DNA of 64,000 nucleotides, taken from assembly GCF_907164915.1 (NCBI RefSeq), contig NC_061863.1, forward strand, positions 5,014,340 to 5,078,339, in the 5' to 3' direction. Below the pieces are notes generated by a model. That model worked only from the letters and a program-made list of their open reading frames with translations. It made no database searches and was not told the origin of the DNA. Positions within the stretch are counted from its first letter, which is position 1. Each line of letters begins with the position of its first letter. Both the position numbers and the translations under genes were made by a program. Below, in pieces: positions 59,679 to 64,000 of the stretch. This DNA comes from Impatiens glandulifera (taxonomy: Eukaryota > Streptophyta > Magnoliopsida > Ericales > Balsaminaceae).

Positions 59679-61039
59679 ATGAAGTTGACTCCTTTACCTT
59701 TCCCGATTACCTTCAGCTCCATCTTCTTTCCACTTCTTCTCCTCCGATCGATAACCGCCGACGACAACTCACCTGTTCAGTACGATTCACAGCTTGCTGT
59801 CGCCGTCAACTGCGGTTTCCTACACAACTCCACGGCAATTGACGGCAGACAATGGCTTGGAGAAACAGATTGTGCTTCTATCATTTCTTTTCATGGACCT
59901 GGAAGTAAATCATTGGTCCCTTCTTCCTCCGATGACCATCGATCACAATCTCTCGATCCCACTCCCTACATGACAGCTCGAGCTTCAATGTCATCCTTCA
60001 CCTACACCTTCCATGTCGGCTCCGGCTACAAGTTCATCCGCCTTCATTTCTACCCACCTTCTTACTCTTCTTTCAAAAGTTCAACCGCCTTCTTCACCGT
60101 AAAATCAGGTCCGTATACTCTCCTCAACAATTTCAGTGCCTTCGATTCTCTTAGCCTGAAATCTATCGTAAAAGAATTCACCCTTTATATCCCTGAAGAC
60201 GGTAAACCCTTATCAATTACTTTCTCCCCCTTAAGAGCAAACATTCCTTCGGATGGGACATTTGCATTTGTTAATGGAATTGAAGTTGTTCCCATGCCGG
60301 CTGGACTTTACTACACCATGGAGGAAGAGGTAGATGGAGATGCAGCGGCATATGTTGCAGGGCAGAAGTGTCGATTTCACCTGGGGAAAGCCACTGCAAT
60401 GGAGATGGCCTATCGGTTAAACATTGGTGGCATCAAACTTTCATCTGTTCATGACCCAAGTATGTTCAGGGAGTGGACGGATGATTCAAACCATATCATA
60501 GAATCAACTGTTTTTCCCATCACTTTCACAAATCGGATCAAGTATACGAGGAAAACATCTAAAGATAGTGCACCACAAAGACTTTACCAGTCGTCTTGGT
60601 CAATGAACCGAAATTTGCAACACGGTGAAGGAGTTAGTTTTACATGGAAGTTGCCTGTAGATTTGGGTTTCAGATATCTAATTAGATTGCATTTTTGTGA
60701 GCTTGATTATGACGTGAAAGAGAATGGGCAGAAAGAGTTCAGTATTCTCATAAACAATCACATGGTTGAGCCTAGAGGAGACTTGATCAAGTGGGGCAGA
60801 GAGATTGGAGTTGCTATCCATAAAGATTACTTGACGACATTAAGAGGAGACAGATTAAAGGGCAAGAGAGATCTACTTGTAGCTTTGTACCCAAGATATG
60901 ACGAGCAATCGACTGAATTCATTGACTCAATTCTGAAGGGGATTGAGGTTTTCAAACTTAGCGACCCCGATGACAATCTTGCTGGAGGGAATCCAGTGCT
61001 CTCACATCTACATGACATTCTTGCAGGAGGGAATCCAGT
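59679..61039 (+). pseudogene. CrRLK1L (FERONIA-family) receptor kinase, cut by retrotransposon
   Basis: One exon, as usual for this family. ATG at 59679, then a signal peptide (MKLTPLPFPITFSSIFFPLL), followed by two malectin-like domains at roughly residues 40-200 and 225-420 (VAVNCGF; RLHFYPP and RLHFCELDYDV; GTFAFVNGIEVVP). These bind cell-wall pectin or RALF-type peptides in relatives. The host frame continues to about residue 453 in the linker that normally leads to the membrane span and Ser/Thr kinase. At 61040 a Ty3/gypsy LTR begins, so the frame instead reads 22 LTR-derived residues and stops at 61109. The membrane span and kinase are absent from the window; if retained they would lie beyond the element, past 64000. 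A receptor kinase function is lost. A secreted malectin-only product is conceivable but unproven. Confidence 0.88.
60972..61039 (+). repeat. 42-bp tandem duplication at end of receptor coding part
   Basis: GACAATCTTGCTGGAGGGAA with trailing TCCAGT (60972-60997) recurs as GACATTCTTGCAGGAGGGAA with TCCAGT (61014-61039). The encoded LAGGNPV therefore appears twice in the linker after the second malectin domain. The LTR begins exactly at the end of the second copy. Confidence 0.8.
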
Positions 61040-61382
61040 TGATGCAGCGTGCGTGGCTAGGATGAACCTTTATCAAGATTCGTTGATTCTTACGAATACC
61101 GAAAGTTGATAGATATTGAGGAAACCTCGTTTTCTAATTAATAATCTTCCCCTCACAAAGTGTTTTAAGATTCTTTTAAATACTCAAACCCTAGCTTGCA
61201 AAAGAAGTAAACAACTTTTAATAAATTGCAAAAAAACACCCGAAACTAATAAAAATGCGATTTTGAGCCCCTAAACGTTTCCGTCCGAAAAACACTAGGC
61301 AATCGTCGAAATCTGACACTTGCGAGATATTTTCGGATGCTGCAACTTTCGCATAAACGCCTCTTCGACTCGCACCGCATCA
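61040..61382 (-). repeat. 3' LTR of the gypsy element, 343 bp
   Basis: In element orientation it starts TGATGCGGTGCG at 61382 and ends CACGCTGCATCA at 61040, giving short inverted ends TGATGC/GCATCA. The purine tract TGGGGGGAA abuts it at 61383-61391. A TATTTAAAAG TATA-like motif lies within. The gag-pol frame reads into the LTR and stops at 61295. Confidence 0.85.
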
Positions 61383-63997
61383 TTCCCCCCAGGGTAGAAA
61401 AGATTCGTCCTCGAATCTGGAACCGCATCATCCTCATCAGAAGAAGACTCACCCACAAAAGGAACAAGATGCTTCACATTGAACACATCAGAGGTACGCA
61501 CATGGCTGGGAAGGCGTAAACGATAAGCATTGGGGTTGATCTTCTCCACAATCTCAACAGGACCAATCTTCTTAGCAGCAAGCTTGTTATATTCATGAGC
61601 TGGAAAACGATCCTTAGTCAGAATAGCCCACACAAAGTCACCAACTTCAAAATCAACAGCACGCCTTCTCGAATCAGCCTTCTCCTTGTACTTGGCAGTA
61701 GCAGCAACCAAACGGTCATGAGTGGTCTGATGAACCTGAGCCAACTGACCAACAAAATCCGCAGCAGTGGAATGAGGACGCACCTTGCTGGGCAGCGCTA
61801 ACAAATCAAGAGGAGCACGCGGAGACAGCCCGTAAATCACATGGAAAGGACTGAAACCAGTGGAGCGATTAACAGCATGATTGTGAGCAAACTTCCCAAT
61901 GAAAGGGCGAAGAGCCTGGTTCATCACACGCATAAAGGTGCTAGGAGCATTCGACAGACCAAACGGCATAACCAGCCACTCATATAAGCCCTCACGAGTC
62001 TTAAAGGCAGTCTTCCACTCATCACCCATGCGAATACGAATCTGATGGTATCCACTCTTGAGATCCAGTTTGCTAAACACAGAAGCACCACCCAACTGAT
62101 CCAACAAGTCATCCAACCGGGGAATAGGAAACCGATAACGCACTGTAATCTTGTTGATAGCACGACTATCAATGCACATACGCCAAGACCCATCCTTTTT
62201 TGGGGTAAGAAGGGCCGGGACAGCACAGGGACTAAGGCTCTCTCGAATGTGTCCCTTAGCCAGCAAGTCCTCCACCTGTCTACGCAACTCTTCATGTTCT
62301 TTGGGACTCATGCGGTAATGAGGACGGTTGGGTAGGGCAGCACCTGGAACCAAGTCAATGTGATGCTGGATATCACGCAAAGGAGGCAAGGCACAAGGCA
62401 GATTCTCAGGAAAAACATCTGCAAACTCCTGTAACAGCGGCTGCACTGGAATAGGCACCTCAGAACTAGCACCACAGGTAATCAGCGAACAAAATAGAGC
62501 AAACACCATGCCCGATTCGACCATGGCGGTCTGAAAAGGACCCCGAGACAACAAGGTGGTAGGGGGGGACGCATGATGAGTGGGGGCAGCACCCTTCTTG
62601 GGCTGATTTGGCATCAACACAATCTTGGTACCATGAAATAAGAACGTGTAGGTATTAGCACGCCCATCATGTATAACAGAATGATCAAACTGCCAAGGGC
62701 GACCAAGTAAAAGGTGACAAGCATCCATAGGAACCACATCACAATATACAGCATCACGATAATGGGAACCAATGGAAAAATTAACAAGTACGCGCTTGGA
62801 AACTGTAACATCCGTACCTTGACTCAGCCAGGACAGGCGATAAGGCTTGGGGTGAGGTTCAGTGGACAGACCCAGCTTCGAAACTGCAACCTCAGAAATC
62901 ACATTCTCACAACTCCCAGCATCAATGATGAAGGTGCAAACTTTGCCACCGATGGTACAAGTGGAATGAAACAGATTATTGCGTAACCACTCGTTGTCAG
63001 GAGCACGAGGGGTTAAACATGATCGACGAATCACCAAAAGGGGGCCAACATCACCAGAAACATACTCCTCCACTGCCTCATCATCATAAACATCATACAC
63101 TGGGGCTGAATCTGAAGGAAGAGCAGAGTCAGGATCATCCACCTCAGTAAAAAGACCACGATTAAAGGACTTTGGGTTGCGACACTCTGCTTGGCGATGG
63201 CCAACTTCACCACAATTGAAACAACGCAAGCCACCGGGATGTCCCTGCGGGGGGGCTGTAGTGCCGCGAGGGGGGGCTGGGGTGGGATGGGCCGGCTGGG
63301 AAGAAGAACCAATGCCACTAGTGGGGACAACCTGTTTTCCAAAGCTACTCGAACCGCGCCTGGCTAGCTGTTTCTCAGCCTGTGAAGCACGCTGATGTGC
63401 CTCAGAAACAGTCAAGGGATCAAACATATTCAAAATATCCTGCAACTGGAGGCGAAGGCCACCAATATAGCGAGAAACCAACTGAAGAGGGGACTCAGAC
63501 AGGTCAACACGAGCCACAAAGGTGTAAAACTCAGTGGAATAGTCATCCACGGAACGAGAACCCTGACGAAGATTCTGGAACCGCTGGTACAGGTTACGTT
63601 CGTAATTATATGGTAGAAAAGCAGCCCCAATATGCTTCCTGAATTTGTCCCAATTCGTGAGCTTTGCCTTACCATGACGAACACGTGTCTGTTTCAACTG
63701 CTGCCACCATGCTTGTGCACGACCATGTAAGCGGATCGTAACAAGGGGTACACGACGATCTGCAGGAACTTCCTTGAAATCCAGAATCTCTTCAACCTGA
63801 GAAAGCCAATCAATAAACTCTTCCGATGGTAGACTACCATCGAACTTAGGGATGTCCACCCTGAAAGCCTGCTCCCAGCGATGATTGGGGCGTTCAGGGG
63901 ATCGATTCCGAAGACCACCGAGAGGGTTTTCATCTGTCATCGTAACATCATCTTCAGGGTGGTGCATGTGCATAGATGCATCCATCCGTTGCGTCAA
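61295..63997 (-). CDS. Gag-Pol polyprotein with in-frame internal deletion
   Basis: A 900-codon open frame. Seen in order: a gag capsid-like domain (about residues 40-215, with QAWWQQLK and YQRFQNLRQG); a CCHC zinc knuckle CFNCGEVGHRQAEC at about 260-273; an aspartic protease core FIIDAGSCENVIS near 357-370; and reverse transcriptase from about 560 (KEHEELRRQVEDLL, KLDLKSGYHQI, MPFGLSNAPSTFMRVMN). At about residue 702 (near 61885-61892) the frame jumps to the integrase C-terminal part (NRSTGFSPFHVIYG to FNVKHLVPF). The RT catalytic acidic box, RNase H and the zinc and catalytic core of integrase are missing. The junction keeps frame, so one long open product remains, able at best to give Gag and protease. 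Confidence 0.9.
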   Translation of the reverse strand: MTQRMDASMHMHHPEDDVTMTDENPLGGLRNRSPERPNHRWEQAFRVDIPKFDGSLPSEEFIDWLSQVEEILDFKEVPADRRVPLVTIRLHGRAQAWWQQLKQTRVRHGKAKLTNWDKFRKHIGAAFLPYNYERNLYQRFQNLRQGSRSVDDYSTEFYTFVARVDLSESPLQLVSRYIGGLRLQLQDILNMFDPLTVSEAHQRASQAEKQLARRGSSSFGKQVVPTSGIGSSSQPAHPTPAPPRGTTAPPQGHPGGLRCFNCGEVGHRQAECRNPKSFNRGLFTEVDDPDSALPSDSAPVYDVYDDEAVEEYVSGDVGPLLVIRRSCLTPRAPDNEWLRNNLFHSTCTIGGKVCTFIIDAGSCENVISEVAVSKLGLSTEPHPKPYRLSWLSQGTDVTVSKRVLVNFSIGSHYRDAVYCDVVPMDACHLLLGRPWQFDHSVIHDGRANTYTFLFHGTKIVLMPNQPKKGAAPTHHASPPTTLLSRGPFQTAMVESGMVFALFCSLITCGASSEVPIPVQPLLQEFADVFPENLPCALPPLRDIQHHIDLVPGAALPNRPHYRMSPKEHEELRRQVEDLLAKGHIRESLSPCAVPALLTPKKDGSWRMCIDSRAINKITVRYRFPIPRLDDLLDQLGGASVFSKLDLKSGYHQIRIRMGDEWKTAFKTREGLYEWLVMPFGLSNAPSTFMRVMNQALRPFIGKFAHNHAVNRSTGFSPFHVIYGLSPRAPLDLLALPSKVRPHSTAADFVGQLAQVHQTTHDRLVAATAKYKEKADSRRRAVDFEVGDFVWAILTKDRFPAHEYNKLAAKKIGPVEIVEKINPNAYRLRLPSHVRTSDVFNVKHLVPFVGESSSDEDDAVPDSRTNLFYPGGNDAVRVEEAFMRKLQHPKISRKCQISTIA

Positions 63998-64000
63998 CCA

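Larger units (their letters stand above)
61035..64000 (-). mobile_element. Ty3/gypsy LTR retrotransposon, right part beyond window
   Basis: The 3' LTR lies at 61040-61382, the purine tract next to it, and a gag-pol frame runs to 63997. The 5' LTR, primer site and right flank are outside. The 5-bp CCAGT at 61035-61039 is the candidate target duplication. The ORF looks open and young, but a large deletion removed the centre of pol, so the element is non-autonomous. No chromodomain is seen at the C-terminus. Confidence 0.9.

Noticed and set aside
62045..63642. Plus-strand frames of 86-96 codons in the gypsy region
   Set aside because: Antisense to the long gag-pol frame, which carries all recognisable domains.

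Overview
The window is nuclear DNA of a flowering plant, most likely a eudicot. The genes are split by many GT-AG introns with AT-rich intergenic DNA between them. They encode plant-specific proteins (ARC6, a plastid MscS-like channel, a CrRLK1L receptor, KIN-4C), and the repeats are typical plant LINE, SINE, Helitron, MITE, copia and gypsy relics. The species cannot be named from the sequence alone.

Layout. 1-2343 (-): calcium-binding TPR protein, C-terminus cut by the window edge. 2344-10691: intergenic, with a LINE scrap, a decayed duplicate of the last ARC6 exon and a short Helitron with three tandem 5' ends. 10692-12565 (-): amidase, probably a pseudogene with two frameshifts. 14708-18903 (-): complete ARC6 (6 exons, 794 aa) with a SINE in intron 5. 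21661-26642 (+): complete argininosuccinate lyase (7 exons, 519 aa) with one GC-AG intron. 26917-31960: decayed Helitron-type unit carrying a broken RPA-like gene (-) with a triplicated mini-exon. 32930-35320 (+): broken LINE. 36364-45732 (-): complete kinesin-4 gene, best match KIN-4C (27 exons, about 1258 aa). 50870-59343 (+): complete MSL2/MSL3-type plastid mechanosensitive channel (12 coding exons, 660 aa), with a copia relic in its 5'UTR intron and MITEs plus a solo LTR in coding introns. 59679-61039 (+): ectodomain of a FERONIA-family receptor kinase, interrupted by a Ty3/gypsy element (61040 to beyond 64000, -).

The host genes form no operon or pathway cluster. ARC6 and the MSL2/3-type channel both act in chloroplast division in Arabidopsis, but they are about 34 kb apart here and nothing suggests functional linkage. 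The most notable structural features are the Helitron with three tandem 5' ends, the RPA-like gene next to a Helitron-like 3' end, the ARC6 3' segmental duplication, and the receptor gene cut by a gypsy element that itself carries a large in-frame deletion.

All exon boundaries were read by hand from splice consensus and reading-frame continuity. Family names come from recognised motifs, not from a database search.
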